Positions 15,700-24,288 of a DNA stretch of 34,661 nucleotides are shown here, one piece after another. Origin of the DNA: an uncultured bacterium. Its GTDB lineage: Bacteria > Bacteroidota > Bacteroidia > Chitinophagales > Chitinophagaceae. Under the pieces are notes generated by a model. The model saw nothing but the letters and a program-made list of their open reading frames with translations. It was not told the DNA's origin and searched no databases. A program made the translations under genes and the position numbers. The stretch lies in assembly GCA_903920455.1 (NCBI GenBank), contig CAIXLY010000061.1, positions 1 to 34,661 of the forward strand. Direction: 5' to 3'. How positions within the stretch are numbered: the stretch's first letter is position 1; every line of letters starts with the position of its first letter.

Positions 15700-15939
15700 T
15701 CAGTATTTTAATTTGAAAGCCGAATAACCAGAAAACACCGGGAATGGCACCACCTGAGACCAAAGGGTGATAAAAAGTGCACAAAGGACTAGGGGTGATG
15801 GGCGTTTACCAAATTTTTTTATTAATTTTGCAGACTCAATTGCCCAAGACAGATCTGGTACCGTAAGATCAGGTTTGACCTTAATGATCACCCAATGATG
15901 GGTATCTGGATTTGTTTCAGGCACAAAATTTTTTAGCAT
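15700..15939 (-). CDS. Possible small hypothetical protein
   Basis: 79 codons from ATG 15939 to a stop 13 bp upstream of the HsdR-N gene. The C-terminal part is hydrophobic ([19 protein letters not shown]). Its ATG shares the CATG with the queA start on the other strand, leaving no separate promoter space. I do not recognise a family, and it may be a non-coding leader. Included because the spacing to the next gene is operon-like. Confidence 0.25.
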   Translation of the reverse strand: MLKNFVPETNPDTHHWVIIKVKPDLTVPDLSWAIESAKLIKKFGKRPSPLVLCALFITLWSQVVPFPVFSGYSAFKLKY

Positions 15940-16987
15940 GAAACTATCCCAATTTAGATTTGACTTCCCTCTTAACCTGATTGCCCAAACACCTACAAAA
16001 AGAAGGGAAGATGCACGCCTTATGGTTGTGCACAAAGACACAGGATTAATTGAAAATAAAACTTTCAAAGACGTACTAGACTACTTCGAAGAGAAGGATG
16101 TGTTTGTTGTAAACAACACAAAAGTATTCCCCGCAAGGATGTATGGTAGAAAGGAAAAGACAGGAGCTAAAATTGAAGTATTTCTTTTAAGAGAATTGAA
16201 TAAGCAAAACAGGTTATGGGATGTAATCGTTGATCCCGCAAGAAAAATACGCGTAGGCAACAAGCTTTATTTTGGTGATGCTGATGAGTTAATTGCAGAA
16301 GTAATTGACAACACCACTTCAAGAGGCAGGACCATCAGATTTCTTTTCGAAGGTACCGATGAAGAATTCAAACTCATTCTCAATTCTCTTGGCGAAACTC
16401 CACTACCCAAATACATTAAGCGCAAGCCAGATGAGTTGGACAGAGAAAGGTACCAAACCGTATACGCAAAGCATGAAGGCGCTGTAGCAGCACCAACCGC
16501 TGGTCTTCACTTCTCGATTGAATTAATCAAGCGACTTGAAATTCAGGGAATTCGATTTGCTGAAGTAACACTTCACACTGGACTTGGCACCTTTAGGACC
16601 ATTGAGGTTGAAGACCTCAGCAAACACAAAATGGAAGCAGAGTATTATAAGGTAGACGAAACTGCATGCCGCATTGTAAATAAAGCAAAGTCGGAAGGTC
16701 ATAGAATATGTTCTGTAGGTACCACTACGGCCAGGGCATTGGAAAGCACATTCACTGCCGACAAATTGTTGAAGCCTTCGGAGGGATGGACAAACATCTT
16801 TATCCACCCACCCCATGACTTTTCAATCTGCGATTCGATGATCACCAACTTTCATCTTCCAAAAACATCTTTGCTAATCATGGCTTGCTCATTTGCAGGA
16901 TATGAATTAACAATGGAAGCTTACAAAAAAGCAATCAAGGACAAATATAGATTTTTTAGCTACGGCGATGCAATGCTTATCATTTGA
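15938..16987 (+). CDS. queA: tRNA preQ1(34) S-adenosylmethionine ribosyltransferase-isomerase
   Basis: 349 residues, full length. Starts [19 protein letters not shown], and carries the QueA blocks [39 protein letters not shown] and [12 protein letters not shown]. It transfers the ribosyl part of SAM to preQ1-modified tRNA to form epoxyqueuosine at the wobble position of GUN-anticodon tRNAs. The gene stands alone and converges on lysC; a hairpin covers its last codons. Confidence 0.95.
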   Translation: MKLSQFRFDFPLNLIAQTPTKRREDARLMVVHKDTGLIENKTFKDVLDYFEEKDVFVVNNTKVFPARMYGRKEKTGAKIEVFLLRELNKQNRLWDVIVDPARKIRVGNKLYFGDADELIAEVIDNTTSRGRTIRFLFEGTDEEFKLILNSLGETPLPKYIKRKPDELDRERYQTVYAKHEGAVAAPTAGLHFSIELIKRLEIQGIRFAEVTLHTGLGTFRTIEVEDLSKHKMEAEYYKVDETACRIVNKAKSEGHRICSVGTTTARALESTFTADKLLKPSEGWTNIFIHPPHDFSICDSMITNFHLPKTSLLIMACSFAGYELTMEAYKKAIKDKYRFFSYGDAMLII

Positions 16988-16999
16988 TAAGTATTGCAT
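16968..16999. terminator. Hairpin over the queA stop codon
   Basis: Two 14-nt arms (ATGCAATGCTTATC and GATAAGTATTGCAT) with a 4-nt loop pair fully except one wobble. It spans the queA stop, between convergent queA and lysC. No T run follows, so it may be only an mRNA 3' stabilising structure. Confidence 0.35.
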
Positions 17000-17020
17000 T
17001 CGTTATATGCTAAGCTTTTA

Positions 17021-18343
17021 CTAGTCTAATCCAAAGAGTCCTTTATTCAGCACTTTGAGCGACTCATTCTTGTGTGTGGTTGGGATAAGGATAGACACAT
17101 TATGTAGACTACCTCCGAAACTTATCATGTTTACAGGGATATCGCACAGAGCATCAAACATTTTAGTCATTAGGTTATCATGCTGAGTGAGCTTATTCCC
17201 CACTACAGAAACTATTGTTTGATCCACTATCACTTCAAGTTCGCCAAGGGGCTGTAGCTCCTTAGCAATCTGATCAAGGTGCAACGTATTATCAATTGTT
17301 ACAGAAACAGCAACTTCAGATGTAGTAATCATATCGATTGAAGTCTTGTACTTTTCAAAAACTTCAAAAATCTTTCTAAGAAAACCATAGGCGAGTAGCA
17401 TGCGGCTACTTTTTATTTTAAGCATTACAATTCCGTCCTTCGCTGCCACCGCCTTCACTCCCTCTCCTTCAGCATCTTTTACTATCAGCGTACCCTTTGC
17501 ATCTGGCTGCATGGTGTTGAGCAGCTTAACCGGGATATTGTATTGCTGAGCCGGCCATATTGATGCAGGGTGTAAAATTTTTGCCCCAAAATAGGCAAGC
17601 TCTGCAGCTTCCTCGAAGCTCAGCTGTTCAATAGGTCTTGTTGATTTCACTACCCTAGGGTCGTTGTTGTGCATGCCATCAATGTCTGTCCATATCTCAC
17701 ATACAGATGCATTAACAGCAGCAGCAATGAGGGATGCAGAGTAATCGCTTCCTCCCCTTTTTAAGTTATCAACTTCTTTCTTTGCATTTCTACAAATATA
17801 TCCCTGTGTAATAAACAATGACTTACCAGGATGATGTTCAAGTGACTTGGTGATTTTAGATTTAATAACACTTACCTGAGGTTCGTCATTGGAATCAATA
17901 GACATAAAATCCAATGCAGGCAAGAGCACATGATCAACTCCCATTTCTTCAAGATAGAAAGAAAACAGTTTTGTACTCATCAGTTCGCCTTGAGCAAGAA
18001 TATCCTTATTTAAAGCATCATTGAATGATATCTTGAGTATGATATAAAGAAAATCGAAGTGTTCATTGATCGTATGAATAGCCTTAGCTTTTACTGACTC
18101 CTTTTTTAAGAGATCGTTGATGAATTGGCTGTAGTGTGCCGAGAGCGTATCGATCAACTGTTTTGCTTTCTCCTTTTCACCAGAAGCCATTGCATCACCG
18201 ATAGAAACCAATGCATTGGTAGTACCACTTAAGGCACTCAATACAACAATGGTTGGCTCATTGTCACGGGTTACTAGGTCTTTTACCTGTGCCATTCTTT
18301 CCGGTCTGCCTACGGAGGTACCTCCAAACTTCATTATTTTCAT
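17021..18343 (-). CDS. lysC: Aspartate kinase
   Basis: 440 residues. Monofunctional aspartokinase: N-terminal MKFGGTSVG, catalytic/binding blocks GGSDYSASLIA and ITQGYICRN, and two ACT regulatory domains in the last ~140 residues (KIFEVFEKYKTSIDMITTSE and VNMISFGGS). It phosphorylates aspartate, entry to lysine, threonine and methionine synthesis. No homoserine dehydrogenase fusion. It starts 28 bp after the Ldh-family gene and is probably transcribed with it. Confidence 0.93.
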   Translation of the reverse strand: MKIMKFGGTSVGRPERMAQVKDLVTRDNEPTIVVLSALSGTTNALVSIGDAMASGEKEKAKQLIDTLSAHYSQFINDLLKKESVKAKAIHTINEHFDFLYIILKISFNDALNKDILAQGELMSTKLFSFYLEEMGVDHVLLPALDFMSIDSNDEPQVSVIKSKITKSLEHHPGKSLFITQGYICRNAKKEVDNLKRGGSDYSASLIAAAVNASVCEIWTDIDGMHNNDPRVVKSTRPIEQLSFEEAAELAYFGAKILHPASIWPAQQYNIPVKLLNTMQPDAKGTLIVKDAEGEGVKAVAAKDGIVMLKIKSSRMLLAYGFLRKIFEVFEKYKTSIDMITTSEVAVSVTIDNTLHLDQIAKELQPLGELEVIVDQTIVSVVGNKLTQHDNLMTKMFDALCDIPVNMISFGGSLHNVSILIPTTHKNESLKVLNKGLFGLD

Positions 18344-18371
18344 ACAGCTATTTTAATAAATGGTTGCGAAG

Positions 18372-19442
18372 TTAAAACTTGATATTGAATTTTTCAGCTA
18401 TTGTTAGCAGATCATTCCATACTTGGTCATGCAATGGGATTCCGCCGGAGGTTCTAACTTTTTCCATCTCCCTTTCAGGATCTCCAGGGATGAGAACAGG
18501 TTGTTGGGGATTGATTGGTTCTGCGGATCTAAATCGCTTGATCCAGAGGTCCATATCCTTTTTGAAATCATCAGCAGGGCGAAAAGCGTCGATGCGCATT
18601 GCTCCAAAAAAATGACCAATTCCCTTACCCGGCTGATTTTCAGGCATGGGCACGTATGCTGGGAAAGGGGGAACCCAAGGACCAAAGTTTGCACCACTTA
18701 GGATTGCAGAGAAGATATCCACCACTGAGCCGAGGGCGTATCCTTTGTGCCCCCCTCCGGAGCCCCCCAGGGGCAACAGACTGCCCCCATTCTTCAAGGC
18801 ATGCGCATCTGATGAAGGATGGCCACCCATGTCCTGTATCCAGCCCAATGGGGCCTCAAGGCCTTCGCGCTGCAAGATTTCGAGCTTACCGTTGGCTGCT
18901 GTCGTAGTTGCCATATCAGCAATAAATGGGGGCTGAATCCCTGCGGGGATGGCTACGCAAATTGGATTGGTTCCGAGCATTCGTTCCTTCGAAAAGGTTG
19001 GCGCAACCAAAGCGCTGGCATTTGTCATTACAATACCTATCATATCCTTATCAAGGGCTTTCATGGCATGATGGGCAGCGATACCAAAATGGTTGCTATT
19101 TGAGACACTCACCCAACCGGTTCCAACAGATTCAGCCTTTTGAATGGCGACGGACATCGCATAGGGCGCAACAACCAATCCAAGTCCACTGTCACCATCA
19201 ACAACAGCAGTGGATGGCGTTTCATGAACGACCTTGATGGAAGGGGTTGCATTCACTCTACCCACTTCCCAGAGCCTGACATAACCAGACAATCTTGCAA
19301 CACCGTGAGAATCAATTCCCCGGAGGTCTGCTGACACCAAAGCCTTGGCGCCAACTTCAGCATGTGCTGGACTGCAACCCATTTTCAAGAATACTTCTTT
19401 GGTAAAGTCAAGCAACTGCTTGTGGTATAGGATTTTGCTCAT
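18372..19442 (-). CDS. Ldh-family malate/lactate/ureidoglycolate dehydrogenase
   Basis: 356 residues from ATG 19442. The malate/L-lactate dehydrogenase family (PF02615; not the Rossmann LDH type) is marked by ADLRGIDSHGVARL near the N-terminus with the catalytic histidine, SNSNHFGIAAHHA, the MLGTNPICVAIP nucleotide-binding block and GGGHKGYALG. It is an NAD(P)-dependent 2-hydroxyacid or related oxidoreductase; substrate not resolved. A longer frame to 19469 uses a TTG and is rejected. Downstream lysC may share its transcript. Confidence 0.85.
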   Translation of the reverse strand: MSKILYHKQLLDFTKEVFLKMGCSPAHAEVGAKALVSADLRGIDSHGVARLSGYVRLWEVGRVNATPSIKVVHETPSTAVVDGDSGLGLVVAPYAMSVAIQKAESVGTGWVSVSNSNHFGIAAHHAMKALDKDMIGIVMTNASALVAPTFSKERMLGTNPICVAIPAGIQPPFIADMATTTAANGKLEILQREGLEAPLGWIQDMGGHPSSDAHALKNGGSLLPLGGSGGGHKGYALGSVVDIFSAILSGANFGPWVPPFPAYVPMPENQPGKGIGHFFGAMRIDAFRPADDFKKDMDLWIKRFRSAEPINPQQPVLIPGDPEREMEKVRTSGGIPLHDQVWNDLLTIAEKFNIKF

Positions 19443-19446
19443 GTTG

Positions 19447-19454
19447 CAAAAATA
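19447..19454 (-). promoter_or_regulatory. -7 box abutting the Ldh-family start codon
   Basis: TATTTTTG on the minus strand is an exact TAnnTTTG match ending 4 bp from the ATG at 19442; TTTC lies 21 bp upstream in the -33 place. If used, the transcript would begin at or next to the ATG. Confidence 0.3.
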
Positions 19455-19604
19455 TCCCGATTTCAGCAATTGCTAGAAAAGAACTTATACAATCATCAAG
19501 GTGTTTACAACGCATTAAAGTGGAAAACTAGCGTTGAATTTGGATGATTTACACTTTCTTTTGGCTTTACTTTGAAGGATATTCGTTTTACAAAAAAAAT
19601 AGAA

Positions 19605-19997
19605 ATGATAAAACTACAAGTCATCGGACATCTTGGAAAAGACTGCACAACAAATGTTGTTAACGGTAAAAATGTAATCAACTTTAGTGTTGCACACAGC
19701 GAAAAGTACAAGGACGCAACAGGAGTTCAAAAAGAAAAGACCACATGGGTAGAGTGCGCTTATTGGACAGAAAAGACTGCCATAGCACCTTACTTGAAAA
19801 AAGGGCAGCTTGTTTATACTGAAGGAGCACCAGAGGTTCGTTCATACGCTAAAAGTGATGGTACAACAGGAACATCCCTCACGCTAAGGGTATTGAACGT
19901 GCAGCTGCTTGGCGGTGGAACAAGAACTGAGGGAGCTGTGGCAGAATCTGGCACAGGCAGTATTGGATCAGCAGATGGAGACGATCTTCCTTTTTAA
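19605..19997 (+). CDS. ssb: Single-stranded DNA-binding protein
   Basis: 130 residues from ATG 19605. N-terminal OB fold (IKLQVIGHLGKDCTTN; WVECAYWTEK; LKKGQLVYTEGAPEVRSY), then a short linker and the acidic tip GDDLPF, which recruits DNA repair and replication proteins. This is shorter than the usual ~150-180-residue housekeeping SSB, so it may be a second, recombination-type SSB. An upstream in-frame TTG at 19572 is unlikely to be the start. Confidence 0.93.
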   Translation: MIKLQVIGHLGKDCTTNVVNGKNVINFSVAHSEKYKDATGVQKEKTTWVECAYWTEKTAIAPYLKKGQLVYTEGAPEVRSYAKSDGTTGTSLTLRVLNVQLLGGGTRTEGAVAESGTGSIGSADGDDLPF

Positions 19998-20013
19998 ATA
20001 ACTTTTACCAAAA

Positions 20014-20763
20014 TCAAGCGGTGATTGACCGGATTATTTCCTCCAGGCTGATCACCGTTTTTTTATGATCAATTCTGTTGGCCATCACTGGATTGATGGA
20101 CAGCATAACGGCCATGCTATCGTCAATCATAGCATTTACTTTTTCGATTCCGCTTGCATTCATCCCTACATCAATTAACACATTATCCTCTCCTTTTATC
20201 AAATCATCCTTGATATCTGCCAGATCATCCAAAATCAAGAAATAAGTCATGAGTGCATACCACCCACTAATGGCCCTTGCTTGATCAAACATTGGAGAAT
20301 CGATACAGGCCAGTGAATAGAGATAGGTATCTGCCCGATTAAGTGAAGGAAAATTGGTGCCAAGCGATGAACCAGAAATTTTATGAGGCGTGGACTGTCC
20401 AAGGTATTTGCTCAATGCTTCAAATAGAGAAGAATCTTTGACATACAAACTAAGATTTTCGTTTAGCTGTTTGGCATGCTCCTGCCAACTAATCTGTTGA
20501 TGTTCTAACAGCGCAGCACTATGAAGTATTTTCTCATTGATAGAGATAAAGTCGTTGGATAAAATCAGTTTCTTCTCTGCACCACATCGAAAAAGAATAT
20601 CAGCAAAAATGGGCATGAATATATATCCAGGAGCTCCAGGCGTATATATTGTTCTACCCTTCCAATAAAGGTTTTGGGACGGCACTGGCCTGTCGACATA
20701 AACTGCTCCTATTTCAAGGTCGACCCCATATGCCAGCTTTAAATCATCTTTTGTAAGAAACAT
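20014..20763 (-). CDS. Uncharacterised 249-residue protein
   Basis: I do not recognise a family. Cytoplasmic, mixed, with a helical C-terminal half. The notable stretch is YFLILDDLADIKDDL (about 174-188), an aspartate cluster DDLAD followed by DD. It resembles the DDxxD metal site of isoprenoid synthases, but no second Asp-rich motif or other trait of that fold is visible. It lies 9 bp downstream of the DUF4296 gene, so it is probably the last gene of the porD unit. A candidate ssb terminator lies in its 3' end. Confidence 0.6.
   Translation of the reverse strand: MFLTKDDLKLAYGVDLEIGAVYVDRPVPSQNLYWKGRTIYTPGAPGYIFMPIFADILFRCGAEKKLILSNDFISINEKILHSAALLEHQQISWQEHAKQLNENLSLYVKDSSLFEALSKYLGQSTPHKISGSSLGTNFPSLNRADTYLYSLACIDSPMFDQARAISGWYALMTYFLILDDLADIKDDLIKGEDNVLIDVGMNASGIEKVNAMIDDSMAVMLSINPVMANRIDHKKTVISLEEIIRSITA
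20019..20064 (+). terminator. Candidate ssb terminator inside the convergent gene
   Basis: CGGTGAT (20019-20025) pairs with ATCACCG (20051-20057), followed by seven T. The loop is long (25 nt). It lies in the C-terminal codons of the convergent unknown gene. Confidence 0.35.
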
Positions 20764-20772
20764 GATAGTGAA

Positions 20773-21138
20773 TTAAAGAGCAAGTTTTTTAAATTTCTGA
20801 TGTGCATCCTCTTTGTCTTTCGAAAAACGAGAACTGGCAGAATCCATAAGCAGCTTAAATACGTCAGGATGCCCCTTATAATATCTATAGCTTCTAGAAA
20901 ATGTCTTGGCATCCACCTTATGAAGCCTTAGGACCAAATCAATTTCCCTTCTTAATAACGTATCCTTATTGAGTGTAGTATCCTTGCTTAGATAAGACTC
21001 GACATAACCTTCAGCCAACAGGATATCCCGGAACAGTTCAGTCATTTCATTTTTTTCAATGATAGCAGCTGACTTGTCTTGTTGACTTGAGCAAGAACTA
21101 AAAAAAAGAATGATGCAAAGAAATAAAATTCTTATCAT
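20773..21138 (-). CDS. DUF4296 lipoprotein
   Basis: 121 residues. Lipoprotein signal with Cys at residue 16 (LFFSSCSSQQ). The rest is helical, with the DUF4296 pattern: LFRDILLAEGYVESY, then REIDLVLRLHKVDAKTFSRSYRYYKGHPDVF. Family known only from Bacteroidota, function not established. Its ATG overlaps the porD stop by 4 bp, so it is translationally coupled to porD and may take part in the same envelope process. Confidence 0.8.
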   Translation of the reverse strand: MIRILFLCIILFFSSCSSQQDKSAAIIEKNEMTELFRDILLAEGYVESYLSKDTTLNKDTLLRREIDLVLRLHKVDAKTFSRSYRYYKGHPDVFKLLMDSASSRFSKDKEDAHQKFKKLAL

Positions 21139-22088
21139 TTTAGATCCTGTCGGTATTTTGCAGAGTTTGTAATATCAATTTTTGTGCACAGGTCAATTAC
21201 CCTGTTTTTTTCCTGCATCGTTCCTTTCTTAAACAACCTGATAATTTCGTCGGACTTCCCCTGAAAGAAAAATGGCATGACCATCAGGTTAGGAGTTTCT
21301 GAGTGCAGTGTATTCAACATCGAAATTGAATTCATTATTTGCTCGCGAGCCGTAGTTTCATTTTCAACTACCTTATCCATCCCCTGGCGATAGTAAGTAT
21401 AGATTGCATCATGAACCAATGCATATCTGCTATTTTGAAGATTTTCGGCCAGCCAATAACGATTTCGTTGTCCATCGAAAGGTTTCCATCCAGCTATGTT
21501 TCTTCCTTCTGGGGATGCGTTTACAATAACATTTGCTTTCTGAAAAAAGGGATCACCACCTCTTGGAGAATAAGAGTCATAGTCCAATCCCAAGATTATA
21601 TTGGTATAGTAAGCAAATACTGCAGAGAGGTTAGCAGACAATGGCTCTGTTCCAGCAATTCGGTTTTCATTAAATTCAATCGGCTGAAACTCTACATACC
21701 GGAAAACAACTTCATTGTCGATGAAATTAATGAGCGGAGATAAATAATTAGTATTGTATATAGGCCGAGCAGCTTGAATGGTCAGAGAGCCTTTGTAGAC
21801 ATTAGGTTCAACGACCGACTGGAGGTTCAGCAAAAAACTACATTCTATTTTTTCATTTGTTTCAAAGGCATCTGTGGTCCACTTTCTTTTATTTAAAAAA
21901 TTAACAAGCGAAGCTTGAAGAGTTTGAAAAACTTTCTTGTCCACTGTTGTGCCTATCTGAGCATAAACAACATTTACTTTTGCATTAATCTCTTGCGCAG
22001 ATGCTTTATGAATAAACATCTGTAGAACAAATACCCCAACAAACAACGAGGTCTTCCTCCCTATGCAGTGTAATATTGTTGATTTCAT
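21135..22088 (-). CDS. porD: DUF4835 protein, PorD-like
   Basis: 317 residues. Signal peptide ending KASAQ, then the DUF4835 pattern: VNVVYAQIGTTVDKKVFQTLQASLVNFLNKRKWT, LGLDYDSYSPRGGDPFFQKA, and NRYWLAENLQNSRYA. PorD has been linked to the type IX secretion system in Porphyromonas; its exact function is not known. It is followed by a DUF4296 lipoprotein with a 4-bp overlap. A terminator separates it from rpoZ upstream. Confidence 0.8.
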   Translation of the reverse strand: MKSTILHCIGRKTSLFVGVFVLQMFIHKASAQEINAKVNVVYAQIGTTVDKKVFQTLQASLVNFLNKRKWTTDAFETNEKIECSFLLNLQSVVEPNVYKGSLTIQAARPIYNTNYLSPLINFIDNEVVFRYVEFQPIEFNENRIAGTEPLSANLSAVFAYYTNIILGLDYDSYSPRGGDPFFQKANVIVNASPEGRNIAGWKPFDGQRNRYWLAENLQNSRYALVHDAIYTYYRQGMDKVVENETTAREQIMNSISMLNTLHSETPNLMVMPFFFQGKSDEIIRLFKKGTMQEKNRVIDLCTKIDITNSAKYRQDLK

Positions 22089-22177
22089 AAAATTTCAAAA
22101 CTCGTTATCAGGGCAATTGATTGTCTAAGTTAGAGATAAATTTATAGAGATTACTGCTAATGGATAGGTTGCGTAAC

Positions 22178-22210
22178 GAAAAAGGCGATGAGTATTTAAC
22201 CCATCGCCTT
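22178..22210 (-). terminator. Rho-independent terminator after rpoZ
   Basis: AAGGCGATG (22182-22190) and CATCGCCTT (22202-22210) form a perfect 9-bp stem. On the minus strand it is followed by a short T run (22178-22183), 21 bp past the rpoZ stop. This makes bamD-rpoZ a unit separate from porD. Confidence 0.8.
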
Positions 22211-22230
22211 CAATATGATATCCAGATAGA

Positions 22231-22572
22231 CTATCTAAAAAGATCTTCTTCGTTTTTACGGAAATACACTTTGTCTTCCATGAATTCCTGAGTTGCGAGC
22301 AAGGCAGGGTTAGGCATTTTCTCGTATGCTTTCGAGATTTCGATTTGCTCTTTATTCTCATGAATTTCCTCTAGGCTGTCGGTATGACTTGCAAATTCCT
22401 CTAGTTTATTGTGGAGCTCTTCCTTGAGTACAATATTGATCTGAGAAGCCCTTTTGGCTATAATCGATATTGATTCATAGAGATTTCCAGTCTTTTTCTT
22501 GATCTCGTTAAGATCTTTAGTTTCAGCGACGTTGGTAAGGTTATTTCCTAGCTGCCTGCGGAGTCTGCTCAT
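22231..22572 (-). CDS. rpoZ: DNA-directed RNA polymerase omega subunit-like protein
   Basis: 113 residues, the Bacteroidota form of omega (Rpb6 family). NLYESISIIAKRASQINIVLKEELHNKLEEF matches the core helix that clamps the beta' C-terminus. An acidic C-terminal extension follows. Omega aids polymerase assembly. Overlaps the 3' end of bamD by 32 bp and is followed by a terminator. Confidence 0.85.
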   Translation of the reverse strand: MSRLRRQLGNNLTNVAETKDLNEIKKKTGNLYESISIIAKRASQINIVLKEELHNKLEEFASHTDSLEEIHENKEQIEISKAYEKMPNPALLATQEFMEDKVYFRKNEEDLFR

Positions 22573-23365
22573 TATTAGGAGATTTTATGTTATTTTTTGT
22601 CAAAGTTAAGTAACGTTCGGCTTCTTTCAGCAAATTACTTTCCGGAAAGCGGTCTTGGAAATCCTCTACCTCGGATATTACCTTGGTGTATCGCTCGTAT
22701 TGCTTCTCTAAGATGCTGAAGGCAGCAAACCTGTAGTACGACTTGATTGCCATCAATTTATACTCGTCACTCTTGGGGGAGTCAGGATAATTGTTAATCA
22801 GGGTAGTAAATGTAAGCGCTGCTGCTTTATACTGACCAACATTGAAGTAAAGCTGAGCTGACAGGGCCTCTTTCACTTCGAGCTTTTTATGGCATTTTTC
22901 GATGATCAATTCAGCATCTTTTGACCTTGGCGACTCCGGATGTGTGTTGATGAAAACCTGGAACATTCCAATAGCCCTCATGGTATTAGATTGTTCTAAT
23001 TCTGCTTTAGGGGATTGCTTAAAGAAGCAGTCTGCCTGCATGTATTCTACCTCTTCGGCCCTAACGCTGCTGGCAAAAACTTCGAGATATCCTTTGAAGA
23101 GATTTTCTGCAGTAGCGTAATCACGTGCGTTGTAATGAGAGAAGGCGTAATTGTAATAGAGGTCATCAAATTGTGGTGTTCCTTTAAATACCGGAAAAAG
23201 CTCTTCATAGAGCACTTGTGCCTGACGATATTGCTTTTTACCGTAATAGGTGTGCGCCATTTTGAGCTTGTACTCGTAATCCTTACTCTTCAACACCTTA
23301 CTGAATTTTGAACAGGATACTAGGGCAACCAGAATAAAAACAAATAGGGATAGTCTTAATCGCAT
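22541..23365 (-). CDS. bamD: Outer membrane assembly factor BamD
   Basis: 274 residues. Lipoprotein signal with Cys at residue 18 (VALVSCSKF), then TPR-like repeats: KMAHTYYGKKQYRQAQVLYEE, YNYAFSHYNARDYATAENLF, and ALTFTTLINNYPDSPKSDE. This is the BamD/YfiO layout, a periplasmic lipoprotein scaffold of the BAM complex that inserts beta-barrel proteins in the outer membrane. Start ATG follows a strong terminator. Confidence 0.9.
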   Translation of the reverse strand: MRLRLSLFVFILVALVSCSKFSKVLKSKDYEYKLKMAHTYYGKKQYRQAQVLYEELFPVFKGTPQFDDLYYNYAFSHYNARDYATAENLFKGYLEVFASSVRAEEVEYMQADCFFKQSPKAELEQSNTMRAIGMFQVFINTHPESPRSKDAELIIEKCHKKLEVKEALSAQLYFNVGQYKAAALTFTTLINNYPDSPKSDEYKLMAIKSYYRFAAFSILEKQYERYTKVISEVEDFQDRFPESNLLKEAERYLTLTKNNIKSPNNEQTPQAARK

Positions 23366-23402
23366 AAAGGGAGCGTAAATTAATAATTTTCCTGGAATCC
23401 TT

Positions 23403-23410
23403 CGAAGTTA
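23403..23410 (-). promoter_or_regulatory. Candidate -7 box of bamD-rpoZ
   Basis: TAACTTCG on the minus strand differs from TAnnTTTG at one position, 37 bp upstream of the bamD ATG and after the upstream terminator. No -33 box is clear. Confidence 0.3.
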
Positions 23411-23446
23411 ATTCCAAAGCAGTTCTGCCGTGGTTAAATAAGTCAT

Positions 23447-23478
23447 AAAAAAAAGACCCTCAAGAAGAGGGTCTTTTT
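23447..23478. terminator. Strong terminator after the OmpA gene
   Basis: Perfect 11-bp stem AAAAGACCCTC / GAGGGTCTTTT (23451-23461, 23467-23477) with a 5-nt loop. The minus-strand T run continues to 23447, 17 bp past the OmpA stop. Near-symmetric, so it could work both ways. Confidence 0.85.
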
Positions 23479-23494
23479 CTATATAAATCGTCAA

Positions 23495-24262
23495 TTATTT
23501 CTTTGTGCGAAGGTTCGGGTGCGGAGCAGGAACGGTGTTTGGTCCGTCAGTTGCTTCAGCAGTTGCTGTGAAATCGATGGTATTAGCATCCCCATCGGCT
23601 TGACCATATTTGTTGATCAAGCGATCGCTTGCTACACCTTGCTTCTCAGCAAGGTAGGTAATGATTGCATTAACCCTATCCCAGCTAAGCTGCTGGCTTG
23701 CTTTTGAGGCAGCTGCATAACCAGTGATGATTAACTTACATGAAGGGTTATTTTTCAACCTGTCTGCCGTAGAAGCCAAAAGGTTTAGGGCATCTTTGGA
23801 AACTTTTGCAGAACCCTTAGCAAATGATATGCTAGGTACATTAGATATGTTGCATGTAACTGCTACCATGTTCTTGCAACAAGGTGGCTCTGGGCAAGTT
23901 CCGATTCCGTTTACATCTACTGGTTGGCACTCAGATGGTGTAATCAGTTGCTTGTCTTTAAAATCTGGTACGCCGTCACCGTCTGTATCACTGCTCACGC
24001 CGTGAGAGTCTACAGGAGCACCTGCTGGAGTATTTGGCTCCCTATCAAATTGGTCTGTAACACCATCGCCATCAGCATCATCAAGAATTGGCTTTGGAAG
24101 CTTCATCCTCTTAGGAGAAGTAAGTTCACCATAAACAAATTCAAGTGGATTTTTCCAATAAAGGGGTTCAACTGACTTTGACTTCTTCTGCGCCAAGATG
24201 TCCTGAGAAATCAAGAGCGAGAAGAAAAGGAATAATAGAGAAAATATTTTTGAGGATTTCAT
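23495..24262 (-). CDS. OmpA-family protein with thrombospondin type 3 repeats
   Basis: 255 residues. Signal peptide ends near residue 25 (ILAQ). Two calcium-binding TSP3-like repeats: DADGDGVTDQFD (62-73) and DTDGDGVPDFKD (92-103). A cysteine-rich linker (C112, C123, C128, C129, C137) follows, then an OmpA C-terminal domain, about 143-220. The conserved arginine of LSxxR is present (LSWDR), but the peptidoglycan-binding Asp of the HTD site reads GYAAASK. Lies 26 bp after a beta-barrel gene; the two seem to divide the barrel and periplasmic parts of a usual OmpA protein. A strong terminator follows. Confidence 0.85.
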   Translation of the reverse strand: MKSSKIFSLLFLFFSLLISQDILAQKKSKSVEPLYWKNPLEFVYGELTSPKRMKLPKPILDDADGDGVTDQFDREPNTPAGAPVDSHGVSSDTDGDGVPDFKDKQLITPSECQPVDVNGIGTCPEPPCCKNMVAVTCNISNVPSISFAKGSAKVSKDALNLLASTADRLKNNPSCKLIITGYAAASKASQQLSWDRVNAIITYLAEKQGVASDRLINKYGQADGDANTIDFTATAEATDGPNTVPAPHPNLRTKK

Positions 24263-24288
24263 ATAATGAATGTTTTTGTAGGTTAAAA

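Noticed and set aside
18379-19334. Cluster of plus-strand open frames opposite the Ldh-family gene
   Set aside because: They lie antisense to a clear conserved enzyme, overlap one another in different frames and have no family features; they arise from its codon composition.
20227-20241. Calling the 249-residue protein a terpene or prenyl synthase from DDLAD
   Set aside because: Only one Asp-rich motif is present, with no second motif, no IPP-binding region and an atypical length.
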